Position numbers and translations under genes: made by a program. Below the pieces are notes generated by a model that was not told where the DNA came from, did not search any database, and saw nothing but the letters and a program-made list of their open reading frames with translations. From NCBI GenBank assembly GCA_016703425.1, contig JADJCA010000030.1:62001-126000 (forward strand): a stretch of 64,000 nt of DNA, in the 5' to 3' direction. Of this stretch, positions 1 to 8,344 are shown piece by piece; positions within the stretch are counted from its first letter, which is position 1, and every line of letters starts with the position of its first letter. The DNA is from Myxococcales bacterium (GTDB taxonomy: Bacteria > Myxococcota_A > Polyangia > Polyangiales > Polyangiaceae).

Positions 1-339
1 CTGATCCGGCGCACCGCGGGCGACGTCTTCGCGCTCGCCTTTGCCCGCATCGAGTGCCACTACTTCATGCACGGCGGCTTCTTCGGCAGCGACGACGCGC
101 TCTTGCGCGGCGTCGAGCGCATTCGTCACATCCCAGCGACGATCGTTCAAGGGCGCTACGACGTGGTTTGCCCCGCCGAGTCGGCGTGGGCGCTCCACCG
201 CGCGTGGCCCGAGGCGGACCTCAAGCTCGTCGCCAACGCGGGGCACTCGGCCTTCGAGCCAGGCAACGTCCACGAGCTCGTTTCGGCGACGGACCGTTAC
301 GCTGGCCGGCGTCATCATTCTGGCGCCGAGGGTCACTAG
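1..339 (+). CDS. pip: Proline iminopeptidase, C-terminal part (left edge)
   Basis: The reading frame is open from base 1, so the N-terminus and the nucleophile serine lie outside the window. What remains is the C-terminal end of an alpha/beta hydrolase of the prolyl iminopeptidase family (peptidase S33), which removes N-terminal proline from peptides in the cytoplasm. Supporting segments are HYFMHGGFF, then VQGRYDVVCP carrying the family's catalytic Asp, SAWALHRAWPEA, and GHSAFEPG carrying the catalytic His. The spacing between Asp and His and the short tail match the family. It stops 2 nt before the GTG of the GMC oxidoreductase, so the two are probably co-transcribed. Family assignment is secure; substrate range is inferred. 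Confidence 0.85.
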   Translation: MIRRTAGDVFALAFARIECHYFMHGGFFGSDDALLRGVERIRHIPATIVQGRYDVVCPAESAWALHRAWPEADLKLVANAGHSAFEPGNVHELVSATDRYAGRRHHSGAEGH

Positions 340-341
340 CC

Positions 342-2033
342 GTGGAGGAGTTCGACTTCGTCATTGTCGGCTCCGGCTTCGGCGGCAGCGTTTCGGCGCT
401 GCGTCTCTCCGAAAAGGGCTACCGCGTGCTCGTCATCGAGCAGGGGAAGCGCTGGAACGCCACCGACTTCGCGAAGTCGACGTGGGACGTGAGGAGGTAC
501 TTGTGGAAGCCGGGGCTTGGGCTCCACGGGATCCTGCAGATGACCCTCCTCAGGGACGTGTTCTTCTTGCACGGCGCGGGCGTGGGCGGCGGCAGCCTCG
601 TGTACGCGAACACGCTTCTGCAACCACCGCCCCAGGCCTTCGACGATCCTCGCTGGGTCGGTCTCGACTGGAAGTTGGAGCTCGTACCCCACTACGAGAC
701 AGCGCGGCGCATGCTCGGCGCCGTGCCGAGCGAAGTCCTCGCTCCCACCGACCTCGTGCTCAAGGAAGTCGCCGACGACATGGGCCGTGGTCACACGTTC
801 CATCGAGCGACCGTCGGCGTCTACTTCGGGGAGGCCGGCAAGCGCGTCGCCGATCCGTTCTTCGGCGGCGAAGGCCCCGAGCGCACCGGCTGCATCCGTT
901 GCGGTGGGTGTATGGTCGGCTGTCGCCACGACTCCAAGAACTCGCTCGACAAGAACTACCTGTACCTCGCCGAGAAGCGCGGGGCGGTCATCCGCGCCGA
1001 GACGCGCGTCACCGACATTCGCGTCGACGGCGCCGGCTATGTCGTCGAGACTGCCCCCTCCACCAGCGCCTTTGGCAAGGCGGGGGCCGTGCGCGCCCGC
1101 GGGATCGTGCTCGCGGCGGGCTCCTTCGGTACGGTCGACCTCCTCCTCCGGTGCAAGGAGAAGGGATCGCTTCCGAACATTTCCGACCAGGTCGGCAGCT
1201 TTGTCCGCACCAACTCTGAAGCTCTGCTCGCCGTTCGCTCGCGTCGCAAGGACGTGGATTACTCGAAGGGCATCGCCATCAGCGCCGGCGCCTTCGTCGA
1301 TGACAACACGCACATCGAGATCGTTCGTTACCCCGACGGCTCCGACGCGCTGAGCGTCTTGACGACGCTACTCACCGGAGGCGGCGGCTCGCTGCCGCGG
1401 TGGGTCCGTTGGCTTGGCCGCGTCGTCTCGAGCCCGCTCCAATTCTTGCGCATCAGCGTGCCCTTCGGTTGGGCCCGCCGAACGGCGATTCTGCTCGTGA
1501 TGCAGCCCGTCGACAACTACCTCAGGTACGTGCGTCGTCGCCGCTGGTACTGGCCCTTCGGCAAGAAGACCGACACGGCGCTCGCGACCGATCGACCGGC
1601 GCCGGTCTACCTGCCGATGGCCAACGAGGTGGCGAAGCGCATGGCGGTCAAGATGGATGGCATCGCGCAGAGCGGCATCGTCGAGGTGCTCCTGAACCGC
1701 GCGTCGACGGCTCACATCCTAGGCGGGTGTCCCATCGGCGAGGATGCGAAGAGCGGCGCCGTTGACCCCGCCGCAAGGCTCTTCGGATACGAGAATTTCT
1801 ACGTCGTCGACGGGTCCATCATTCCGGCCAACCTCGGCGTGAATCCGAGCCTGACCATCACGGCCATGGCGGAGCACGTGATGGCGCGGGTGCCGCAGAA
1901 GCCGGGAACGGAGCCCAAGCCGGCGCCCGTCCCGGCGCTTTTGCCCACGAAACACGCCGATGTTCGCCCGCCAGGCCTCGCATTCGACGACGGAGACCGT
2001 CATGGAGTGGGCGAAAAAGGTCGGCCAGGCTAA
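342..2033 (+). CDS. GMC-family FAD-dependent oxidoreductase
   Basis: A 563-residue flavoprotein of the glucose-methanol-choline family, closest in feel to the cholesterol-oxidase-like branch. The N-terminal Rossmann motif VGSGFGGSVSAL (from residue 9) binds FAD, and HGAGVGGGSLVYAN follows near residue 77. The C-terminus has the family segments HILGGCPIG and VDGSIIPANLGVNPS, ending in TAMAEHV. Residues 184-194 contain CIRCGGCMVGC, four cysteines spaced C-x2-C-x2-C-x3-C as in ferredoxins. The frame is open much further upstream, but the GTG at 342 begins MEEFDFVIVGSG directly before the FAD motif and lies 2 nt after the previous stop, so it is chosen. The substrate cannot be read from sequence; a sterol or long-chain alcohol is a guess. 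No signal peptide is visible. Confidence 0.9.
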   Translation: MEEFDFVIVGSGFGGSVSALRLSEKGYRVLVIEQGKRWNATDFAKSTWDVRRYLWKPGLGLHGILQMTLLRDVFFLHGAGVGGGSLVYANTLLQPPPQAFDDPRWVGLDWKLELVPHYETARRMLGAVPSEVLAPTDLVLKEVADDMGRGHTFHRATVGVYFGEAGKRVADPFFGGEGPERTGCIRCGGCMVGCRHDSKNSLDKNYLYLAEKRGAVIRAETRVTDIRVDGAGYVVETAPSTSAFGKAGAVRARGIVLAAGSFGTVDLLLRCKEKGSLPNISDQVGSFVRTNSEALLAVRSRRKDVDYSKGIAISAGAFVDDNTHIEIVRYPDGSDALSVLTTLLTGGGGSLPRWVRWLGRVVSSPLQFLRISVPFGWARRTAILLVMQPVDNYLRYVRRRRWYWPFGKKTDTALATDRPAPVYLPMANEVAKRMAVKMDGIAQSGIVEVLLNRASTAHILGGCPIGEDAKSGAVDPAARLFGYENFYVVDGSIIPANLGVNPSLTITAMAEHVMARVPQKPGTEPKPAPVPALLPTKHADVRPPGLAFDDGDRHGVGEKGRPG

Positions 2034-2048
2034 GCTCTCCATCGCAAT

Positions 2049-2918
2049 ATGTGCCGTCTCCTGGGCATCGCCGCGTCGGAGCCCACCGACTTTCGCATCG
2101 TACTCCGCGACATGCCGCGCAGCCTCGCGGCCCTCTCGGAGAAGCACCCCGACGGCTGGGGGCTCGCCGTGTTCGCCGACGAGACGACCCGCTGGTCGGT
2201 CAAGCGCGGCACCGAGACGGCGCACAAGGACCAAGAGTTTCACGCGTGCGCCGGCGGCAGCCGCGGTGTCCTCCTCGTCTCGCACATTCGTCTGAAGACG
2301 GTGGGCCCCACGTCGATCTGCAACACGCATCCCTTCGAGAGCGACGGCTGGGTCTTCGCCCACAACGGAACCATCAAGGACCTCCCGTTCTTGCGCTCGC
2401 GGGTCTCAGAGGCCCGCCTCGCTCGCGTTCGCGGCGACACCGACAGCGAGCTGCTCTTCGCGTGGCTTCTGACAGAGCTCGATCGGGCCGGCGTGACCCA
2501 AATCGAAGGCGGCGAACCCGAGTCCGTGGACGGGCGCGGGAGCGAGGGCCTCGTCGACGACGTTGTCGCGCGCGTCGTACGCGAAGTGCAGGCGCACACG
2601 GACTTGGGCGCCGTGAACTTCCTCCTCTCCAACGGGCGAGTGATGTACGCGCATCGGCTAGGCCGAACGCTCTTCATCCTCTCTCGTGGTCCTCACGACG
2701 AGGTTCGCCGCGAGCGGACGAGCGAGGACGGCATGACCGTCTACACGCCCTGGTCGCAGCGTCGCCAGGCGGTCTTCATTGCGTCCGAGCGTATGACCGA
2801 CGAGCCGTGGGAAGAGGTCGCCGAGGGACAGCTCCTCCGCATCGACCGGTTTCCGCAGCCTTCGCTGCGCATCATGGCCGTGGCGGAGCGCCGCGCCGGG
2901 CCAGTCTCAGCGGCGTAG
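2049..2918 (+). CDS. Class II glutamine amidotransferase
   Basis: A 289-residue protein of the class II (Ntn) glutamine amidotransferase family, YafJ/EgtC-like. After removal of Met1, Cys2 in MCRLLGIAASEP would be the catalytic N-terminal nucleophile that hydrolyses glutamine to release ammonia. Other family elements are HPDGWGLAVF, SHIRLKTVG and THPFESDGWVFAHNGTI, followed by DTDSELLFAWLL. There is no fused synthetase or isomerase domain, so the acceptor of the ammonia, if any, must be another protein. The start is fixed by the need for Cys at position 2. It follows the GMC oxidoreductase by 15 nt and may be in the same operon. No clear Shine-Dalgarno is seen. The physiological role of stand-alone members is uncertain. 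Confidence 0.88.
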   Translation: MCRLLGIAASEPTDFRIVLRDMPRSLAALSEKHPDGWGLAVFADETTRWSVKRGTETAHKDQEFHACAGGSRGVLLVSHIRLKTVGPTSICNTHPFESDGWVFAHNGTIKDLPFLRSRVSEARLARVRGDTDSELLFAWLLTELDRAGVTQIEGGEPESVDGRGSEGLVDDVVARVVREVQAHTDLGAVNFLLSNGRVMYAHRLGRTLFILSRGPHDEVRRERTSEDGMTVYTPWSQRRQAVFIASERMTDEPWEEVAEGQLLRIDRFPQPSLRIMAVAERRAGPVSAA

Positions 2919-2932
2919 CCCGGATATCGGCA

Positions 2933-3694
2933 TCAGTTGCAGAACGAGTCGTCGCTCTTGCACCCGGGGCCTTGCTTCGTGCAGCTCTTCATTGGATCGA
3001 TGGTCGTGCAAGCGGTGCCGTCTTGGCAGTCGAGCGTCACGTCAACGCACGCCGGCGGCGCGTGACACGAGACGTTCACCTTGACGAGCTTGACCAGCTC
3101 CCCTTTGTCGGGGGCCGCGAGCCGTAGCACGTCCGCGTTGGTCTGCGCTTCGTCGAGGTTGTTGGAGCCGTCCTCGTCGATGTGGAGCACGAGGTTGAAC
3201 GCGTCGTTCTCCTCGCTCCACATGGCGGTCCCCATCGCGCACATGTCGATGGCGAAGGTCACGGCGCCGCTCTCGGGCTTCTTGATGGGGACGTTCTTCC
3301 AGCCATGAAGGCGACCGCCGATCGCCTCCTCACCCTTCTTGAGCACGAACTGGTGACGCAGCGTCACGCGCAGCACTGGCGCCGACCCCTTCGGAAAGCG
3401 AGCGGCGTCGAAGCGCACGGTGCCGCGAACCCAGGCCCCGTCGTTGCCGCAGGCGCTGCGCGTCGACGGCGTTCCGCACTGGGGCGCCGGCGCCGCGTCA
3501 GGCTCGCCGCCGCCGGCGTCGGTATCCGTGGCCGTCGGTGCGGGGGTCGCTGGGGGCGCCTCAGGACTGGCGGCGTCCGCCGAGCACCCGGCGACGAGGA
3601 GGGCTAGCGCGAAGGCGACGGCAGAGGCGGCGAGGCCGCGGTCGCGAACGGGGCTATTTTCTGCCGCAACGGCGAAGCCAGTGGATGAACTCAT
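2933..3694 (-). CDS. Lipoprotein of unknown function
   Basis: A 253-residue predicted lipoprotein. The N-terminus has a hydrophobic stretch ending in the lipobox LLVAGC, then a low-complexity linker rich in Ala, Pro, Thr and Asp. The folded part starts near residue 90 and includes GTVRFDAARFPKG, LRVTLRHQFVL and LVLHIDEDGSNNLDEAQ, which reads like a beta-sandwich with an Asp-rich turn that could bind calcium. At least eight cysteines sit in the C-terminal half, so disulfides are likely. A purine-rich GGAAGAG lies about 9 nt before the ATG and supports this start. It lies downstream of the STAND regulator on the same strand with a short AT-rich gap. I do not recognise the family. Confidence 0.75.
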   Translation of the reverse strand: MSSSTGFAVAAENSPVRDRGLAASAVAFALALLVAGCSADAASPEAPPATPAPTATDTDAGGGEPDAAPAPQCGTPSTRSACGNDGAWVRGTVRFDAARFPKGSAPVLRVTLRHQFVLKKGEEAIGGRLHGWKNVPIKKPESGAVTFAIDMCAMGTAMWSEENDAFNLVLHIDEDGSNNLDEAQTNADVLRLAAPDKGELVKLVKVNVSCHAPPACVDVTLDCQDGTACTTIDPMKSCTKQGPGCKSDDSFCN

Positions 3695-3741
3695 GACGGT
3701 GACTCTTCCACGGACCTTCCGCCCTTACGCATTAAGGTTGA

Positions 3742-6381
3742 TTAAACTTCCCGGCGGACCGCCACTTGGTCGGCGAAGAGGTAGCCGTCGCCGCGGGTCT
3801 CTAGCACGTCCGCCAAGCCAAGCTTGCGAAGCGTGGCCACGGCCACCCGAACCCGTGTGGCGCCGGCCATCGCAAGGACGCGTTCGTCGGGCCAACCGGC
3901 CGCGAGGAGCACGGTCCACGAGCTCGTGCGCCCTGGGTTTGTGAGCCGCTCTCGCGCGAGGTGGTCGACGAGCCTTGAGAGGGACGCGCGCCGCGTGAGA
4001 TCGACGGCCGGCGCTTCGCCCAGGCGGAACCACAAGGCGCGCGGGCCGATCACGAGGGGGCCACGGGTCGGTCGCGCTGCCTTGGGAGCGTGGCAACTGG
4101 TGATGGCCCGCTCGAGGAGGCGCACGGCGAAGCGCACGTCCTCCGAGGACTCGGCATGAGTTACCGCGAGGAGGCGCGCGCGCGCCGTCGCCACGAGGCG
4201 CTCGCCCTCGCGCTCTCGCTCTGTCTCGTCGCTTCGGGCGTCGGCGCGCGCGCGCGCCAACTCCAGGTGGCCGCGGTGCAGCTCCAGCGCGGCGCGCGCG
4301 AGAGGCGCTTCGACGCGTTCGAGGAGCAGCGCGGCGCGCTCGAGGGCGAAGGACGCGTCGACGAGGTCATCGCGGCCAGCGGACGCCGCGCCGAGGCAAG
4401 CCCAAACGAGCCCCTCCGCGTGCGGTGCATCGAGGCTGCCCAAGATGTCGAGCGCCATGCGATAGCCCACGACGGCCCCGTCGAGATCGCCCCGCTCGTG
4501 CGCCAGCGCCGCCTGGTATCCCGAGTATCGCCCGAGGTAGGGGCGGTCCCCGAAGGTCCGGAAACGCTCGATGGCCGCGTCGAAGCCTCGCGCTGCGGCG
4601 TCGAAGTCACCGCGGGCTTGGTCCAACTGGGCGAGGTTCGCGAGCGCCAACGCCTCGGACCAGGTGTCGCCGGCGAGGGAAAAAATCGCCAGGGCGCGCT
4701 CGTTCTCGACGCGCGCCTCGGTGTGGCGGCCGAGCTCCCCGAGGAGCATTCCGAGGACTACACGGGCCGCGCCTTCCACGCGCGGCGCGGTGCCACCTTG
4801 CACCAGCTCTGCGGCGGCCGTCACGAGGTCGACGGCCTCATGCACGAGCCCGCGCTGGCGGAGGCGCACACCTCGGTGCACTCGCGCCTCGGCGACGACC
4901 GGAGTGAGGCCCATCCCTTGGGCGAGTTCCTCAGCGTGACCGAGGTCCAAGAGCGCATTCGCCGCGTCGCCGCGGATCCCGTACGCGACGCCCCGCGCGA
5001 CGAGCAGGCGAGCGACGAGCTCGAGCGACTCCGCGTCGCCCGCCGCGCGACCTGCTTCGAGGCCAGCCGTGAGCGTCGTCGAGATCTGGGCGGCGTCGGC
5101 GCTCGCGCCGAGCACGGCCTCCATGGCGAACACGCAGCGAGCGAGGTCGCGCTGCCGCTCGGGCCCCTGGGCCTCCGCTCCGAGTCGATCGAAGATCGCG
5201 CGAAGGTCTTGCCTCGCCGCCTCGAGTTGCTGTCGCTCCGCGGCACTTCCGCTGATCGCATGACGTAGCGCGATGCCCACGCCGCGCTCCACAAAATAGC
5301 GAGTGTGGCGCTCCTCGGCGGCGGCGGTGCCCTGCGCCCGCTCTAGCTGGCGCGCCGCGAAATCGCGCAGGCTCGCATAGAGCGCAAAGGAGGCCGCGCT
5401 CTCGGTGGAGCTGTCGTGAACGAGTAGCGATTGATCGCGCAACGTGGAGAGGTGTTCGAGCACGTCGGTCGTGTCGTCGAGCCTGACGACGGCTTCTGCC
5501 GCCTCAAGGGAGAAAGGCCCGCGGAACACCGAGCACTGCATCAAGGTCGCCGCGTCGGATGGTGCAAGCAGGGCGAAGGAGCGCTCCACGGCCCGCTCGA
5601 GCGAAGACGAGCCGCTCCGGTTCGGCGAGAGGATGAGATGGCTGGCGCGGAGCGCCGCCCTCAGTTGAGCGACGCCCAAGACGCGGCAGCGCGCGGCGGC
5701 GAGCTCGATGGCCAAGGGCATGCCCTCGAGCTCAAGGACGAGCGCTGCGACCTGCGCGTCGTCAAGGCTCTCGCGAGGCGTCCCCAGCGCCACCGCACGA
5801 GCGACGAACAACTCCGCGGCGTCGGACCTCCCGCCCTCGTGGGTCGTGTGCGCCAAGGCAAGCGGGCGGACCTCGACGATTCGCTCGCCGTCAATGGCGA
5901 GTCGTCGTCGCGAGGTCACGAGCGCGCGGCAACCCTCCGCGGTGCCGAGCAATGCGGCGAGGGCGCCGGCAGCTTCGTCCTCAAGTTGTTCGAAGTTGTC
6001 GGCGACGAGCAAGAGGTCGCCGCGCTCGGCGAGGGTCTCGGAGACCTGGCCAAGCAGCGTCGCTGGTTCGAGGTTCGCGGGGGTGCGCAGCCCGAGGCTC
6101 TTGGCGACGGTGCGGAGCATGTCGCCGGCGGTGCGGCAGCTCGAAAGGTCACACAGCCAGACGCCGCCGCGCTTGCGAAAGGTGTCGCCGTGGAGATCGG
6201 CGAAGCGCGTCGCCACTCTCGTCTTGCCCACGCCCGGGGGGCCCATGAGCACCACAAGCCGCGCCGCGCGAAAGGCGCTCTCGATCTCGAGCAGCAAGGC
6301 GCCGCGTCCGACGAACGTCGACAAAGAGGCAACGAGGTTGGTGTTGCGGCGGCGCGCCTCGGCGATCGGAGCGACGTTCAT
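3742..6381 (-). CDS. STAND-type ATPase transcriptional regulator with TPR repeats
   Basis: An 879-residue signal-transduction ATPase resembling the AfsR/NB-ARC group. It starts with a short lead and a P-loop at about residues 47-54 (GPPGVGKT). A Walker B-like LLLVADNFEQLED and the sensor-like ALVTSRRRLA follow. The middle contains many helical TPR-like repeats, and the last 100 residues read like a winged-helix DNA-binding domain (RALWFRLGEAPAVDL, then RVRVAVATLRKLGL). Placing the DNA-binding domain at the C-terminus is the reverse of AfsR/SARP proteins. The ATG at 6381 overlaps the stop of the upstream PLP-enzyme gene as ATGA; the frame is open further upstream but that part is out-of-family Arg-rich sequence. 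The target genes and the signal are unknown; coupling to the PLP enzyme suggests a link to amino-acid metabolism. Confidence 0.85.
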   Translation of the reverse strand: MNVAPIAEARRRNTNLVASLSTFVGRGALLLEIESAFRAARLVVLMGPPGVGKTRVATRFADLHGDTFRKRGGVWLCDLSSCRTAGDMLRTVAKSLGLRTPANLEPATLLGQVSETLAERGDLLLVADNFEQLEDEAAGALAALLGTAEGCRALVTSRRRLAIDGERIVEVRPLALAHTTHEGGRSDAAELFVARAVALGTPRESLDDAQVAALVLELEGMPLAIELAAARCRVLGVAQLRAALRASHLILSPNRSGSSSLERAVERSFALLAPSDAATLMQCSVFRGPFSLEAAEAVVRLDDTTDVLEHLSTLRDQSLLVHDSSTESAASFALYASLRDFAARQLERAQGTAAAEERHTRYFVERGVGIALRHAISGSAAERQQLEAARQDLRAIFDRLGAEAQGPERQRDLARCVFAMEAVLGASADAAQISTTLTAGLEAGRAAGDAESLELVARLLVARGVAYGIRGDAANALLDLGHAEELAQGMGLTPVVAEARVHRGVRLRQRGLVHEAVDLVTAAAELVQGGTAPRVEGAARVVLGMLLGELGRHTEARVENERALAIFSLAGDTWSEALALANLAQLDQARGDFDAAARGFDAAIERFRTFGDRPYLGRYSGYQAALAHERGDLDGAVVGYRMALDILGSLDAPHAEGLVWACLGAASAGRDDLVDASFALERAALLLERVEAPLARAALELHRGHLELARARADARSDETEREREGERLVATARARLLAVTHAESSEDVRFAVRLLERAITSCHAPKAARPTRGPLVIGPRALWFRLGEAPAVDLTRRASLSRLVDHLARERLTNPGRTSSWTVLLAAGWPDERVLAMAGATRVRVAVATLRKLGLADVLETRGDGYLFADQVAVRREV

Positions 6382-7361
6382 GACGCACCGTTGGCGGGGA
6401 AGGTGGAGAGCGCGGCGAAGGCGTCGAGCCCGACGTTGCCGCCGCACACGAGGACCCCGACGCGCTCCCTCGGGGCCGGTCGGTACGCGCCCGCGAGGAG
6501 CGCGCCGAGGGCAGCGCCACCGCCCGGCTCGGCAACCAGGGCGAGCTCTCGTAGGAGAAGCGCCATGGCCCGCCTGATGGCATCGTCTGGCACGAGCACC
6601 GAGGTAACGCGCCGCTCACGCAAGATCTGGAACGGCAGGGCGCCCACGCGCTTCGCTCCGAGCGAATCGGCGGCGACGGACTCAACGGACACGTCCACCG
6701 GCGCACCGGCCTGGAGCGCAGCGTGGAGGCACCGCGAGCCCTCCGGCTCTACGGTCACGATCTGCACGGAGTCGGGGAGATACGCCGCGAGGCCGGCCGC
6801 GAGGCCGCCGCCACCGACGGCGACGAGCACCGTGTCGAGCGGGGCCTCGGCGCGTGTCGCGAGATCGTGCTCCCACTCGGCGGCGACGGTGCCAGCGCCC
6901 GCGACGGTGCATTCGTCGTCGTAAGGGTGAATGCCCATGGCTCCGGTCTCGGCCATGTACGCGTCGCAAGCGAGCTGTGCGTCCGCGTAACGTTCGCCGA
7001 CGGAGATCACGTCCGCGCCCGCATCCCGAATCTTTTGGACCTTCACCGGCGAGGCAATGGTGGGGACGAAGATGGTCGCCCTGTGGCCCAGGTGCTGCGC
7101 GGCAAGGGCCGTGGCGACGCCGTGATTTCCACCGGATGCGGCCGCAACGCCAGCCTTGGGCACGGTCCGTGTAAGCAGGTGGTGAAAGGCGCCGCGCGTC
7201 TTGAAGGACCCTCCACGCTGCAGGAGCTCCAGCTTAAGCGAGATCGCTCCCGTCGTTCCTAGCGTCGAAGCGGAGGCGCTGAGCTCAACGAGCGGCGTTC
7301 GCCTGACGAAGGGCGCGATGACGCGCAGCGCCGCGTCGACGTCGCTACGACGGACCGACAT
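6378..7361 (-). CDS. Threonine/serine dehydratase-like PLP enzyme
   Basis: A 327-residue fold-type II PLP enzyme of the threonine dehydratase/serine racemase family, cytoplasmic. The Schiff-base lysine is Lys54 in GGSFKTRGAF. ASGGNHGVA is the substrate-binding loop, and GGGGLAAGLA is the glycine-rich phosphate-binding loop. The length matches the catalytic domain alone, without the C-terminal ACT-like regulatory domain of biosynthetic IlvA, so a catabolic dehydratase or a racemase is more likely than isoleucine biosynthesis. It is the first gene of a two-gene unit, overlapping the STAND regulator by ATGA at 6378-6381. The exact reaction (threonine deamination, serine racemisation or a hydroxyaspartate activity) cannot be settled from sequence. 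Confidence 0.85.
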   Translation of the reverse strand: MSVRRSDVDAALRVIAPFVRRTPLVELSASASTLGTTGAISLKLELLQRGGSFKTRGAFHHLLTRTVPKAGVAAASGGNHGVATALAAQHLGHRATIFVPTIASPVKVQKIRDAGADVISVGERYADAQLACDAYMAETGAMGIHPYDDECTVAGAGTVAAEWEHDLATRAEAPLDTVLVAVGGGGLAAGLAAYLPDSVQIVTVEPEGSRCLHAALQAGAPVDVSVESVAADSLGAKRVGALPFQILRERRVTSVLVPDDAIRRAMALLLRELALVAEPGGGAALGALLAGAYRPAPRERVGVLVCGGNVGLDAFAALSTFPANGAS

Positions 7362-7403
7362 TCACGCGCTCCTTGGCGCGTCTTCGCGCCCATTCAAAGT
7401 CGC

Positions 7404-8243
7404 TCAGTCGAGCATCGCCAGATCGTTGCACTTGACCGTCTCGCTGCGACCGTCGGGGAGGGTGAACTTGCCCGTGTACGTGATGCCCGCGCGATGCTTG
7501 AGCTCGAGCTGCCGGCCCTCCCACGCGCCCTTCACGGCCTTGGTGGTGCGCGAGAGATCGTCCGAGGCGGCGATGGACTCGAAGCGCTCCGTCGCGCGAA
7601 CGCCGAAGTGGTCGTACCAACGAAGGCGAATCTTCGCCGCGTCACTGCTGGTCTGTTGAACGAACATGTCGGCGAGGCAGGTCTCGCCGGGCGGCGCGCC
7701 GGCGCCGCAAAGGATGCGGTCGAGGTCGCACGCGAGGCGACTCTTTACCGCGGTCTTGACCGTCAGAAGACTCGCCTTCTTCGTGCAAGTGGCGCCGTGC
7801 GTTGAGCCGCCGTGGCCCGACATCCGAATCCAGAGCTTCCCGCTCTCCTCGCCGCCCTGAACTTCGGCGGAGACGATCAGCTCGATGCTGGCGAGGTCGC
7901 TGTTCATGTCGTTCACGAGATCGCCGAAGCCCGCGTACCGACTCGCGCCCGCGTATTGCGCCGTAGGGTTGTAGTCTGCATCAAGTCGCCCGGTGTCCGG
8001 CACGAGCGCGTCCTTGCTGAGATCGATGACCTTGGCTTGGCCGTTCTTCAACACGAGCTCGAAACGCTTGAGGGTGTCGTCTTCCATCCCCGAGCAACGA
8101 CACTCGTAGATCTTCGAACCGCGGAGCTCCTGCTCGTCGGTGCCGCCGTTGACGCTGACGCCGTCGTCGTCGCCGCCGCAGGCAGGGGTCAAGACGGCGC
8201 AGAAGGACGTGGCAAGAAAGGTCGCGAGCATCGACGTGCGCAT
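7404..8243 (-). CDS. Lipoprotein of unknown function
   Basis: A predicted lipoprotein of 279 residues. The ATG at 8243 gives a signal peptide ending in the lipobox LTPAC followed by GGDDDG, an Asp-rich linker typical of exported myxobacterial lipoproteins. GGAGG lies about 8 nt upstream and decides this start over in-frame ATG codons further out. The mature part has several cysteines (CRCSG near the front, then a GATCTKK and an ACDLDRILCG segment) and a lysine-rich surface, with no motif I recognise. It sits between the PLP enzyme gene and the multihaem lipoprotein gene on the same strand, with about 100 nt of relatively AT-rich DNA upstream that may hold its promoter. Confidence 0.75.
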   Translation of the reverse strand: MRTSMLATFLATSFCAVLTPACGGDDDGVSVNGGTDEQELRGSKIYECRCSGMEDDTLKRFELVLKNGQAKVIDLSKDALVPDTGRLDADYNPTAQYAGASRYAGFGDLVNDMNSDLASIELIVSAEVQGGEESGKLWIRMSGHGGSTHGATCTKKASLLTVKTAVKSRLACDLDRILCGAGAPPGETCLADMFVQQTSSDAAKIRLRWYDHFGVRATERFESIAASDDLSRTTKAVKGAWEGRQLELKHRAGITYTGKFTLPDGRSETVKCNDLAMLD

Positions 8244-8344
8244 CAGCAGAACCTCCATGAGCGGGCCGAAACATGGTGTGCAAACCGCCCACATGCACGC
8301 CCTTTCGTACACATGACGATGGGTTCGCGAAAAAGGTAGTTATA

